Assembly (NCBI RefSeq): GCF_026212465.1
Contig: NC_080056.1
Location: forward strand, 18,637,830-18,701,829
Direction of reading: 5' to 3'
Length of the DNA: 64,000 bases
Source: Amaranthus tricolor
Taxonomy: Eukaryota; Streptophyta; Magnoliopsida; Caryophyllales; Amaranthaceae
Positions 42,242-55,013 of the stretch are shown here, piece by piece. The position numbers and the translations under genes are program-made. Below the pieces are notes generated by a model. The model made no database searches, was not told the DNA's origin, and saw nothing but the letters and a program-made list of their open reading frames with translations. Position 1 is the stretch's first letter; every line of letters starts with the position of its first letter.

Positions 42242-42482
42242 CTCTCTCCTATTTATAGATAAAAAAACATTTGGATTTTACACCAAAATCAAAGAAGGGT
42301 GGAGGCTACTTAAAAGTGGGTAAAAAATTATCTTTTTCTATAAAGGACCTTGATATTTATGTTTTATTGTGTTGTTGTAGTAAGGGTAAAAGGGTAAAAA
42401 AGAATGACAAAAATAGAAATTGGACATAATTAATGAATTGACTCAATAAGAAAATGTTTCTAAATCAATAAATAGGATGGAG
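42242..42482. mobile_element. Stowaway-like MITE (Tc1/mariner type), 241 bp
   Basis: The left end CTCTCTCCTATTTATAGAT and the right end, read on the opposite strand as CTCCATCCTATTTATTGAT, form imperfect terminal inverted repeats of about 33 bp. Both sides are flanked by TA (42240-42241 and 42483-42484), the target duplication expected for this superfamily. There is no coding capacity. It sits about 1.3 kb upstream of the start codon of the oxidase gene. Confidence 0.82.
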
Positions 42483-44061
<1,579 letters not shown>

Positions 44062-44795
44062 TGAGTTTAAATGAGAACTAACCTTATATGAGAACCATGT
44101 AAACCAAAATCTAAGCCATTAGATCAAATTTGACGGCCGATAATATAAGCCTAATATTTAAGGTCATTAAGGGCATTTCGATAATAAGGGCATTTCTTCA
44201 TTTTGAATTCATTAAGCTGCGATTTCTGCTGCGATTTTTTGCTGCTATTTTTTCAATTTTTTGTTGCAAATTTTCACAAAAGTCGATTTCATTAAGCTGC
44301 AACTTCATCATTTTGCTTCAATTTCATTTTACCTGAGGGTTTTGAGCTGCAATTTCATTAAAGTTGCGATTTTTCTCGATTTGACCTGAGGCGATTTTCG
44401 AATTCCAACATTTCAGAGGGTTTTGATTATGGTTAGTATCAATTTATGGTTAGCTTATGCTTAGTTTCATCCATTTTTCTGTATTCTCATCGAATTACGG
44501 TCTATTACTCTCATCGATTTCATTGAAATGTTTGTATCAATTTCTAACTGGTATTATGGTCTGCGATTTATGGTAACAATTCACCTATATTTAACTGTTA
44601 TTATTGTAGGAATAATGTATTATAGTGTATTATTGTAGTGCTTTCATTTTTATGGTCTGTTATAGTGCTTTGATTTTTGTTTTGCTTATATTGTATGATT
44701 GTAAGAATAGTATTACCTTTACCAAAGAATTGTGTTCCTTTTTCAATAAAAGGTGTTGCTTTTTGGTTCAATTTTTGTTACGGATTATGTTTTAG

Positions 44796-45594
44796 GATGA
44801 AATTGAGAAAATTAACGGCTCAACTGAACATATGGAATCCTTAATAACTGTGACATTTACAACCACAACTAACCTTGGTGATAACAATGCAAATTCTTCA
44901 AGTCAACTCATGGTAAGCCTCTATTTATCAATAATACGCAATAAAGTATATGCACAGTGTTACTTTTCGGTAGGAAATGTGATGATTTTTACACAAAATG
45001 TCTTACTTTTCGCCTTAGGTTGCATTGCAAGATAATAATGATAAGGCTGGAACATCTTTAACTAAGCATATGGAACCCTTACAAACTGTGACTTTTACAA
45101 CCACTTCTAACCTTGGTGATAACAATGCAAATTCTTCAAGTCAACTCATGGTAAGCCTCTATTTATCAATAATACGCAATAAAGTATATGCACAGCGTTA
45201 CTTTTGGGTAGGAAATGTGATGATTTTTTCACAAAAATATCGTACTTTTTGTTTTAGGTTGCATTGCAAGATAATAATGATATGGCTGGAACTTCTTTAA
45301 ATGAGCATATGAAACCCTTACAAATTGTGACTTTTACAACCACTTCTAACCTTGATGAAAACAATGCAAATTCTTCAAGTCAACTCATGGTAAGCCTTTA
45401 TTTATCAATAATACATTATAATGTGATAAACAGTGTTACTTTTGGCTAGGAAAGTTGATGATTTTTTCACCAAAAAATCTTACTTTTTGTTTTAGGTTGC
45501 ATTGCAAGATAATAATGATCCACCATCTTCTATGAATCCTTTTGAACCTATTAATGACCGTAATATCGTATTTTCTTTAAGTGAACATTTATAT
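44796..45594 (+). pseudogene. MULE 5' exons, one short exon present in three tandem copies
   Basis: Four exon-like blocks are bounded by splice-like AG and GTAAG: 44796-44912, 45019-45150, 45258-45389 and 45496-45594. The first three all end in DNNANSSSQLM before GTAAGCC; the second and third are 132 bp (44 codons) each, and blocks two to four begin VALQDNND. The exon-plus-intron unit repeats every 238-239 bp. All block lengths are multiples of three (117, 132, 132, 99), so any number of copies keeps the frame. The introns each contain a GTTACTTTT word. The peptide is rich in T, N and S, with no known domain, and probably forms a flexible N-terminal region of the transposase. Splicing is inferred from the sites only. 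Confidence 0.65.
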
Positions 45595-45715
45595 GTAAGT
45601 TTATTTATGACGATAATAATACATTTTGGCGTTAATTTGTGTTGGAAATGTATTACTTTATGTTGAAAACGTGTTACTTTTTGTTGAAAACAATGTTGCT
45701 GGTATTGTGTTTCAG

Positions 45716-47165
45716 GGTACACCTACTCATAATCTTAATCGTAAACAGTTCATCCCTCATTGTGAGAAAAATCTGATACCAGTATTGCATATAACTTTTG
45801 ATTCGTTAGAAGAAGGGGTGAAATTCTATGAACATATGCTAAGGCTTGTGGTTTTGACATTAGATCAGGGACTAAGAAAGTCTATAAAGGTGTTGTTACA
45901 TCTAAATACTATTTGTGTAATAAACAAGGGATGAGGGAAGAGAAATTAGGTGCATTGAGAGGAAGGCTTGTAACTCGTGAAGATTGTTATGCTAAAATTG
46001 TTTTTCAAAGGACTAAAGAGGGTTTATATTGGGTTTTTAAGTTTATTGAAGCCCATAGCCACATTCTTGCGTCACCTATTTCTAGGCAACATTTAAAAGG
46101 GTCATCTAGTTTAAACAGTGGACAAAAAATATACATTATAAACAATTTGAACTTGAATAAAGGTCCAACAAATTCATATAGGATGTGGAAAGAACAAGTA
46201 GGAAGTTATTTAAAAGTAGGTGCTTCACTTGATAACTTTAAAACTTTTATAGGGATTTAAAGTGTTTTATTAATGAATCTGATGGGCAAATGTTTGTGGA
46301 AATGTTTGTTAAGAAGAAAGAAATTTCACCTAGTTTTTTTTTTATTTTGAGGTTGATGATACTAAATCTCTATCGAAGGCAATTTGGGCAGATGGTATTA
46401 GTAGGAGAAACAATTCATTATTTGGTGATTCGATATCTGTGGATGCTACTTATGGTACTGACAAGTATAATCAAATTTTTGTTCCTTTCACGGGTATTGA
46501 CCATCACAAAAAATGTGTTACTTTTGCTGTCGGTCTTATTAGTGGGGAAGATGTATCTTCTTATACTTGGTTATTTGAATCTTTTTTGAGGGCAATGGAT
46601 GGAAAACAACCAGATTTCATTATAACAGACCAAGATCCAGCCATAAAAATTGCTCTACCCAATGTTTTTGACAAGTTTATTCATAAATTTTGTTGTTGGC
46701 ATATAATGAAGAAACTAACTGATAAAGTTTCTATTGAGTTACGTAATGATGATGAGTTTTTAAGAAGAATTAATAGACTTGTATATAACAGGGATAATGA
46801 GCCCCATGAATTTGAAGATCAGTGGTCAAAAATGATGTCAGATTATGAGCATGCTAATTTAAGAAATAATGACTGGTTGAATAGTATGTATGATATTAGA
46901 GAAATGTGGGTGCCCGCATATTTTAGAGATCTTTATATGGGTGGTTTGCTTAGAACAACATCTAGGTCGGAAAGTGAGAACAATTTTTTCAATTACTTTG
47001 TGAACAAATTTCTTACATTAGTTGAACTCCAAATGAGGTTTCAAAGTGCGATGGATGTTCAACGTTATATGATGCAGACACTAGATAGTAAATGCAAGTT
47101 ATATTCTGCATCTTTGAAGACTCGTATCCCTCTTGAAAAACATGCTTCTAGTGTCTACAATGTAA
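45716..47165 (+). pseudogene. FAR1-type MULE transposase, N-terminal and catalytic part
   Basis: The exon follows a TTTCAG acceptor at 45711-45715. The FAR1 DNA-binding domain is readable in two frames: FDSLEEGVKFYEH, then after a frameshift near 45833 the segment ending YLCNKQG, then DCYAKIVFQR and FKFIEAHSH. Frameshifts follow near 46240 and 46330 (the latter in a run of T). The MULE catalytic core is open from 46439: VDATYGTDKY carries the first aspartate, ITDQDPAIK the second, then CCWHIMKKL and RSESENNFF. Homology stops near 47165 (KHASSVYNVT), where unrelated sequence of the retrotransposon begins. The remainder of the protein lies at 56181-56816. The transposase is not functional as it stands. 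Confidence 0.9.
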
Positions 47166-47327
47166 CCAGAACAATTAATCAAGATATTCATAAACTCAAT
47201 CAGGAACAACATGGAGTTTAAACCTAGCATGACCATAGCACATGATCAGAATAACAATCATCATAATCAGAGTTATATCACATTAATATCCATTATTGGA
47301 TCAAGCAATATAAATAGAAAGATATGG

Positions 47328-47397
47328 AGACTGTGCATTCACAACTTCTTATAAGTTTGTGTAGACTGTGCATTCATAACTTCTTATAAGTTTGTGC
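47328..47397. repeat. 35-bp tandem repeat, two copies
   Basis: AGACTGTGCATTCACAACTT starts at 47328 and its near-identical copy starts at 47363. It lies between the polypurine tract and the MULE junction. Function unknown. Confidence 0.85.
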
Positions 47398-47401
47398 AAT
47401 A

Positions 47402-47418
47402 CCTTCCCCCTTTTGTCA
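47402..47418 (-). other. Polypurine tract of the Sirevirus-like element
   Basis: Minus strand GACAAAAGGGGGAAGG after TTTTGATTGAT. It is the usual kind of plus-strand primer site near the 3' LTR, although no recognisable LTR follows. Confidence 0.65.
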
Positions 47419-47702
47419 TCAATCAAAAAGAATGAGTATAATCAAACCACAGCATAAATATAAATATTTTTCCATTGAAGAAAATCAGAAACAGTAAATG
47501 AAAGCAAGCACCATAAACAACAATCCAAATATGCATATTGTTAAAATCACAGACCAATATAACCAAAGAAATTGTAGCAGCTGTTTTAAAAAAAATACAA
47601 CCTTGTACCCCAGATGGTACAAAAGAAAAAAAGTGTTTGATAAATTTAGATTGATAGATAGTAAGCCCAACAAATGATCATTAAATAATGTGGGAAGAGG
47701 AA

Positions 47703-49387
47703 TCAAGGAGCAGTCTCATCTTCATCTATGAACTCAGTCTGCACTTCAACTGTGTCCAGCTTGGCACCAAGACAGTTCTCCATCTGGATGAGCTGATCAG
47801 CAATTGAGGCAAGTGAGACACGAGTTTCATCTTGAAAAGAAAGAAATTGAGACTGGAGGTCTAGGAGCGTAGATAGTATGGAGTCTAAAGAAGCTGCAGA
47901 AATAGAATCAAAATTAGCACAGCCTATACCTGGTGAAGTGTGTGTTGGAAATGGTGGTGGTTTAGACTGTATAGGTGATGGTGGTGGTGATGGAATTTGA
48001 TGTGATGGTGGTGTGGTTGGCTTGGGAGATGGAGGTGCATATTTTGTAGGTTCAAGGATGTTGTGAGAGGTGATATCATCATCCATAACAACCGTACGTT
48101 TAGAAGCCAACCTCCTACTTTTTCTTTGTATTAAACCTGGCTGCTTCTTCATAGTCATCTCAACCTCCACATCACTAGAGTCACTACTTAGAGTGTAATC
48201 ATCATTATCCTTCATAGCATCTCCTTTCTCTTTTGCTTCCCCCTTACTAGCTGCTTCTCCCTGTTCCCTAACTTCTGCTGTTTCAGTGGTTGCAGTGGGA
48301 ATAGACTCCTGCTCCTTTTCTTCCTCAATTAGTTGTTCCTTTACTTCCTTAACCTTCTCCTCTTCTGATTCAACTTCATTAACCTCTTTCACAGCATGTA
48401 TCAATATCCCATCATCATTCAGTTTTAGGTGCAGATTGTGTAAGCATTTGGCACCTATTTTCATATTTGGACCTATAGGGAACTGCAAGCCATCTAGAGG
48501 TACACCAAATTTTCTGAAAATCCATGTCAATAGCCCTCCATATCCAACAAAACTCCCCTTTTCAATGTAGTCCGACAGATGAGAAATCATCAATGAAGGA
48601 AAGTTTATTTTAATATGATTGGCATGCAATAAATCAAAGTGGCATCACGTAGACTAACTTCACTTCGTTTGGAGTTTCGTGGTAAGATGAATCTACAAGC
48701 AATATTATATAAAAATTTATGCAAAGGAGACATGATGTTGTGGCTTATTTTCCCTTTCTTTTGATCAATTCTTAAGAATTTCAGAACAGTTCTTTCATTA
48801 ATCCCAGAAAATACTATCTTCGAGCCAACATGATAGGTGTCAAATCCAACAGTAGGAACATTGAACCATTCCCCCAACATAACACTATTAAATTCTATTT
48901 TTATATCCTTAATAGTGCTAGAACACACCCCACAATCAATAGAAAAATTTTAAATAAATTCACGCATTAGGTTAGGAAATATTGGGTTGCAACTGAAATC
49001 GGACATCAATACTTCCCAGTTTTGATTTTGTAAAATGGCATGAAGTTGTGGAAAAGGAGTAGTATCATACCAGTACTTGTCTAAACCGAACCCTACAGAC
49101 ATTTCCATTGAAACTTCTTCAGCACTATCGGGATTAGTAATCTTCGAACGTTTGGTTGGTCTAGATGATGAACCACCTTTTGGTGTGGAGATTTGGCGTT
49201 TTGTTCCTGCATGTGTTGTGGATGGTATTGGGGTTTCATTTTTGGTTTCAGTAGATGAGGATGGTGGAGCATCAATCTGTGGTGAAGGATGAACCACCTT
49301 AAGAGGTTGCGGTTGAGAAATTTTACAGGATTTCGGTGTTTTCCTGTTCATTTGCTTGCCGGAGTTTGAGGTTTTTGGTGTTTTCAT
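47703..49387 (-). pseudogene. Additional gene of the Sirevirus-like element (env-like position)
   Basis: An ATG at 49387 opens a gene downstream of RNase H. The first 146 codons are lysine-, serine- and proline-rich, with a basic patch (KRSKI). An in-frame TAA at 48950 is followed in the same frame by IKIEFNSVMLGEWFNVP, which resembles the plant transposon protein domain found in extra genes of plant retrotransposons; this match is from memory of the family. A frameshift near 48620 leads to a 308-codon stretch with a long acidic segment (KEVKEQLIEEEKEQE), a proline-rich segment and a C-terminal region likely to form a coiled coil (SILSTLLDLQSQF, LIQMENCLGAKL). I see no signal peptide or membrane segment, so an envelope function is not supported. 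The gap 49388-49886 holds no gene and may carry its promoter. Confidence 0.72.
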
Positions 49388-49886
49388 TGTGATTTTGAAG
49401 GTGTATTGAGAGAGGGAAGATGATGAGTGACGTTTGTTGAGGGAAACAAGTAATGCGTGAGAGGTGTGACATGAGGAAGGGGGCTAATATATAGGTGAAG
49501 GGACGGTTAACTAAAGGTTCAACTCTTTAATGCATTAATCACTTCAATTGAAATCAAATGGTTAATGAAGAGTTGGGGGACAAATTCATGGAATGAGTAA
49601 ATAAATCCAATTCCCATTATTTAATTTTGAGTTGACCATATATTAGAAAAATATGAAAAATATAAAACTTGAAAAATGATATTATTATATTATCTTAAAA
49701 AAATAATGAACACATGCTGCTTTGGTCTGATCAATTCAAAACATGCAATCAAGAAGACATTTATAGTATGAACTTTATCAACTGTATACATGATTCCTTC
49801 AATAATTGATTCACAATCAAGATGTTGAGGTTGATTTAACCCTTTTCAATTTCATGATGCTTCATGGGGAATTCTTGCTATCAACT

Positions 49887-51312
49887 TTAGTGGAGCGTGA
49901 TCATACCGAGTTCCAATCTCATCCTTTCATATTGTTCCCTTGGAAGCGGTTTAGTCATGATATCTGCAACTTGCTCATTAGTGTTAACATCCTTGACTAT
50001 TATATTTTTGTTTTCTACATTGTCCTTAAGAAAATGATGTCTTATATGTATGTGTTTAACCCTAGAATGATGCACTGGATCTTTGGATATGCATATGGCA
50101 CTGGTATTATCACAAAAAATAGGAACACATTCAAATTTAATACCAAAATCTCTTAGCTGCTGTTTTATCCAAAGCATTTGGGAACAGCAAGCTGCTGCTG
50201 CTACATATTTAGCTTCAGCAGTGGATAATGCAACGGTGTTTTGTTTCTTGGAGCACCATGACACTAAACAAGAGCCAAGAAATTGTACCAAACCTTAAGT
50301 ACTTTTTCTGTTCACAAGATCTCCAGCATAATCTGCATCACTAAAACCTTTCAAGTCATAGACATCACTTTTAGGGTAAAATAGGGACAAGTCATCTGTT
50401 CCCTTTAAATATCTCAGGATTCTTTTTACTGTAGTAAAATGTGACTATTTGGGGTTAGACTGAAATCTAGCGCATAAACCAACACTAAATGAAATATCAG
50501 GTCTGCTTGCTGTTAGATATAATAATGAACCGAGCATGCCTCGATACATTGTTTGATCTACATTAATCCCATTTAAGTCTTCATCTAATCTAACATTTGT
50601 AGCCATGGGTGTATGGTTGGTCTAACCGTTGTTTAGTCCATACTTCTTAAGAAGTTCTTTTATGTATTTTTGTTGATGAATAAAAATACCATTTTCAGTT
50701 TGTTTAATTTGTAAACCAAGGAAGAAATTTAATTCTCCCATCATGCTCATTTCAAATTCTGTTCCTATAAGGTTGGCAAATTCTTTACATAACAAATCAT
50801 TGGTAGCACCAAAAATAATATCATTAACATAAATTTGAACAACCAAATTATCGGAACCTTTTAAAGAATAAGGTTTTGTCGATTTTTCCTCTAACAAAGT
50901 TGTTATGAATCAAAAACTTTGACAGTCTTTCATACCATTGCCTAGGAGCTTGCTTCAAGCCATATAGAGCTTTATCAAGCTTGTAGACATGATCAGGATA
51001 AGAGGTATTTTCAAAACCTGGGGGTTGTTCAACAAAAACTTCTTCATCAAGAAAGCCATTTAAAAAAGCGCATTTCACATCCATTTGATATAATTTAAAG
51101 TTCATGAATGCAGCAAAAGAAATTAAAATTCTAATAGCCTCTAACCTTGCTACTGGAGAAAAAGTCTCGGTGTAATCAATACCTTCTTGTTGGTTGCACC
51201 CTTTGACCACGAGCCTTGCTTTGTTTCTTACAATTATTCCCTGCTCATCTAGTTTGTTCCGAAATACCCATTTTAAACCAATTACCTTTTTGTGTTTTGG
51301 TTTGGGCTCTAA
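49887..51312 (-). pseudogene. Reverse transcriptase-RNase H of the Sirevirus-like element
   Basis: Reverse transcriptase motifs appear in order: [35 protein letters not shown] (first catalytic aspartate present) and [15 protein letters not shown] frameshift near 50860 follows. The active-site box reads YVNDIIFG, where the family has YVDD, so one catalytic aspartate is lost. SRPDISFSVGLCARFQ lies in a stretch with further stops (about 50630 and 50445). The RNase H segment at 50291-49887 is open, with VALSTAEAKYVAAA and the terminal RVKHIHIRHHF, and ends LGMITLH. It is a dead copy, but less decayed than the other two copia elements in the window. Confidence 0.92.
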
Positions 51313-51315
51313 GTG

Positions 51316-53481
51316 TCATACTTTGTTTCTTTCAAATTCATTCAATTTATCTTGCATGACTACTATCCATTCGGAATCCTTTAGAGCTTTCTCGTGGTTT
51401 TTGGGTTCAAGTGATGATAGGAACGCAAAGTGTGCACAAAAGTTTCTAATTTGGGATTTGGTTTGTGTTCCCTTATTCATATCACTTACAATCAAATCAA
51501 GAGGATGGTAACTTTGATATTTCCAACGCTTAGGCACAAATTCTCTTGTGGGAATAGTAGCATGTTCTGGTTCAACAACTTGATTGCCATTCTGTTCAGC
51601 TTCTGGATGATCTTGCTCGTCTGTGGGTACGGCTGGATTGGGAACAATCTGCTGGTCCTGATGTTCTGGCAGTTCCTGAACTTGATCAGTTCTTTCTGCA
51701 TCTTCTTGTATTGGTTGTTCACCTGCTGTTCCTTGATCTAGCATTTTCATTTCTTCATCATCGTCTTCTAGATGAGCAAGACCTATTTTGACATTGTTGA
51801 TATCTTGTCCACTTGTTGAAAAGTTAGTTTCATCAAAAATGATGTGAACTGACTCTTCTACACACATTGTTCTTTTATTATAAACTCTGTAAGCTTTACC
51901 ATGTGATGAGTAGCCAAGAAATACTGCTTCATCACTTCTTTCATCAAACTTGCCTATATTTCGTTTTCCATTAACATGAACAAAGCATTTGCATCCAAAT
52001 ATACGAAAATAGGAAATGTTTGGTTTAACACCTTTAAGCAATTCATAGGGTGTCTTTGAAGTGATTGGTCTTATTAATACACGATTCATAATATAACAAG
52101 CAGTATTAACAGCCTCGGCCTAAGAATTTCTAGGTAGACCGCTAGCAATCAACATGGTTCTGGCCATTTCTTCTAAAGTTCTATTTTTCCTTTCTACCAC
52201 TCCATTTTGTTGTGGTGTTCTTAGTGCAGAAAAATTGTGATTAATTCCATGTTCATTGTAATATATTATAAAGTTTGAATTTTCAAATTCTTTTCCATGA
52301 TCAGACCTTATGTGAATTATTTGATTATTGGTAGATTTTTGTATTTTGTTTGCGAAAGAAACAAACTCATCAAAAGCTTCATCTTTGCTTACTAAAAATA
52401 AAGTCCAAGTGAATCTACTATAATCATCAACAATGACAAACACATATTTTTTGCCGCTACGGCTCTGTATTCTCATAGGTCCACATAGATCCATATGAAT
52501 TAATTCTAGCGGTCTAGAGGTAGTCACCATATTCTTTGATTTAAAAGATGACCTTACATGTTTTCCTTTGGCACAAGGATCACAAATTTCATCCTTAAGG
52601 AATTTTATAGCTGGTAGTCCTCTAACTAGGTCTTTTGATCTTAATGTATTAATCAATGTATAACTAGCATGACCTAGACGCTTAGGCCAAAGTAGTGGGT
52701 CTTCTTCTATAACACTTAAATATGTTAGACTGGTTTTGGGAACAGTGTCCAGGTCCACTACATAAGTGTTCCCTTTTCTGATTCCCTCGAGCACAATGTC
52801 TCCTGTGTCGTTCCTAGAAATTATGCATCGTTCAGAAGTAAACTTAACAGAGTTACCTTTATCACAAAATTGAGAAATACTTTGAAGATTGTGTTTTAAA
52901 TTCTCGACTAAAAATACATTGTCAATGGCATTGGAACTTGACCTTCCAACCTTTCCTTTGGCGATTATCTCACCCTTCATATTGTCACCGAAGGTTACTG
53001 TTCCCCCATCATATGTTTCAAGTGAGAGAAATCTAGATTTGTCACCCGTCATATGCTTGGAACACCCACTGTCGAGATACCATGAATTGTTCCCCCTCAC
53101 TTGAACCTGCAAAGCAAATTAATGGTTAGGTTCAGGAACCCAGTCATCCTTGGGTTCCCTGTCGATAATACATGAATCATATTTCTTAATCCATATGCGT
53201 TCGACATAGGTTTTATTTGCTTTGGTATTCTGTTTCCTTTTTACACATTGATATTTCAGGTGTCCATTTTTCCCACAAAAGGAACATATTTTACTACTGG
53301 GAAGATCTACATAGACCTTTTTCTTTCTATTATTCTTAACATAACCTAGGCCTTCTTTACTCTTTGTTTTAGCATCTAGAATCCATTTGGGAACTTCATT
53401 GATTTTTCCTTTTCCTTTTAAGTTCTGTTTATCTTTCAGATATTCATTCTCTTTTTCACAGGATTCTAATTTTAATTTCAT
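51316..53481 (-). pseudogene. Protease-integrase part of gag-pol, Sirevirus-like element
   Basis: A second zinc knuckle, CSFCGKNGHLKYQC, is followed by a stop near 53116 and then the aspartic protease motif WYLDSGCSKHMTGD. The GAG-pre-integrase region has LGHASYTLINTLR and CDPCAKGKH (the H-C zinc finger). The integrase core shows MDLCGPM and VDDYSRF, IRSDHGKEFE, and PQQNGVVERKNRTLEE, which together carry the D, D and E of the catalytic triad. A TAG near 52117 interrupts the frame before AEAVNTACYIMNR. An acidic linker rich in E, Q and D (about 51520-51780) precedes the reverse transcriptase. A last stop lies near 51313. All pieces are in one frame. Confidence 0.92.
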
Positions 53482-53487
53482 CTCTTG

Positions 53488-54945
53488 AAATTATGTGCTA
53501 AACACGTGAGTGGATATTTCATTTACGTCCCTTCTTAATCCTAGCAATTTGTATTGATTTATTTCAATATTAAGAATAATAAATTCCTGCTTCATTTTCT
53601 CCAATGTTTCTCTCAACATTATATTCTGATCTAGCAAATTAAAAAATCTACTTTGCACATCAATCCTAAATGAATTTAAGTAGGAAACATGATCTTTACT
53701 TGAGTTAAGGTCTTTGTTAATTTGGAGATTCTTAGTATTCTGTTCATCTAATTTCTCTTATGTCTCCAAGAGCAACTTAATTAATTTATTATTGCTGAAT
53801 TTAAATAGGTGTTTAGGAAATAAGTTAGAAGACATTACCTCCTTTTCCTTAGACTCTTCATCCTTGCTGTGATGAGATGCCATGAGACACAGATTTGCAG
53901 TTTTTTCTTCTACTGGAGCTTCTGTTTCAGCTTCACTTTCGGTATCACCCCAGGCTGCGATCATAGCTTTACGAAAGTCTGTTTTGAAGTTTCCTTTCTT
54001 GGGCTGTCTTCCAACTTCTCTTGCCTTTCCCTTGCCCTTGTCATTCTTCCATTGAGGGCAATCCTTGATGAAGTGGTCGGTGTTTCCACATTTGTGGCAT
54101 TCAAAATTTGTCTTCGTGTTAGCAGTTCCTCTTTCTTTGTTATGTCTTTGATTTCCATATTTGCTGTTCCTCAAGAACTTTTTGAATTTTCTTGCCAACA
54201 TAGCAGTCTCCTCTTCATCAGTTTCTGATTCTTCATGATCATTTGCTGCTAGAGCCAGGCCTTTATTTCGGGAACTGTCTGCTGTTCCCAAATGCAATTC
54301 GTGAGTCATGAGCTAACCAGCCAGCTCTTCCAAATTAAACTTAGTGAAGTCTTTTGATTCCTGGATGGCTGTGACCTTGGCTCTCCAGCGTTCATCTTGA
54401 GGAAGACTCCTAAGTATTTTCCTGACTTGTTCATCAACGGGAATGATCTTACCAAGTGACACAAGTTCGTTTGTTATATTCGTGAACCTGGTGAACATCT
54501 CTTGGATGTTTTCTCTAGGTTCCATGACGAACCTTTCATATCTGGACATCAGCAGGTCAATCTTGGAGCGCTTTACTTCACTAGTACCTTCATCGGTAAC
54601 TTCCAGCAGGTCCCAAATCTGCTTTGCAGTTTTACAACCCATAATACGATTATGTTCATTTGGTCCAAGACCACAGTGAAGTAATTTGATAGCAAGAGCG
54701 TTCATCTCCATCTTTTGAAAATCTTCTTTCTCGTATTCAGTGATTGATTTCGGAATTGATTCGTTATTGGAGTTGATGGTCGTCATCTCAAAGTCTCCAA
54801 TTTCAATAACTCTCCATACTTGATAATTTTCGGGCTTTATGAAGATTTCCATCCTATTTTTCCAGTAGGTATAGAATTTCCCATCAAACATGGGTGGCCT
54901 TTGCGTGGAGTACCCTTCTTCCATGCGTTCGTTCATCTTCAACAT
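53488..54945 (-). pseudogene. Gag of the Sirevirus-like element
   Basis: An ATG at 54945 opens the nucleocapsid polyprotein. PPMFDGKFYTYWKNRM near residues 18-33 is the typical start of copia gag, followed by the gag polyprotein fold (KTAKQIWDLLE, LMSRYERF). An in-frame TAG at 54310-54312 interrupts the frame, which then continues with MTHELHLG and a CCHC zinc knuckle, CHKCGNTDHFIKDC, for RNA packaging. More in-frame stops follow near 53755 and 53485. The frame is shared with protease and integrase downstream, so gag and pol were one polyprotein. Confidence 0.88.
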
Positions 54946-54999
54946 CTCGCCAGGGAACAGGATATTGCTCTCAGGGTTTCCTGATCAAATGAGGAACAA

Positions 55000-55012
55000 G
55001 GCTCTGATACCA
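55000..55012 (-). other. Primer-binding site (initiator tRNA-Met)
   Basis: Minus strand TGGTATCAGAGCC directly after the LTR. It is the standard match to the 3' end of initiator tRNA-Met used to prime plant copia elements. Confidence 0.85.
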
Positions 55013-55013
55013 A

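Noticed and set aside
42248..42262. TATAAATAGG on the minus strand as the native promoter of the oxidase gene
   Set aside because: It lies inside the terminal repeat of the MITE and about 1.3 kb from the start codon. It could be co-opted, but I do not annotate it as the gene's promoter.
48286..48570. Plus-strand frame rich in S and F, and similar plus-strand frames at 49077, 51194, 51430 and 53869
   Set aside because: Antisense shadows of the retrotransposon genes, whose protein motifs are clear on the minus strand.
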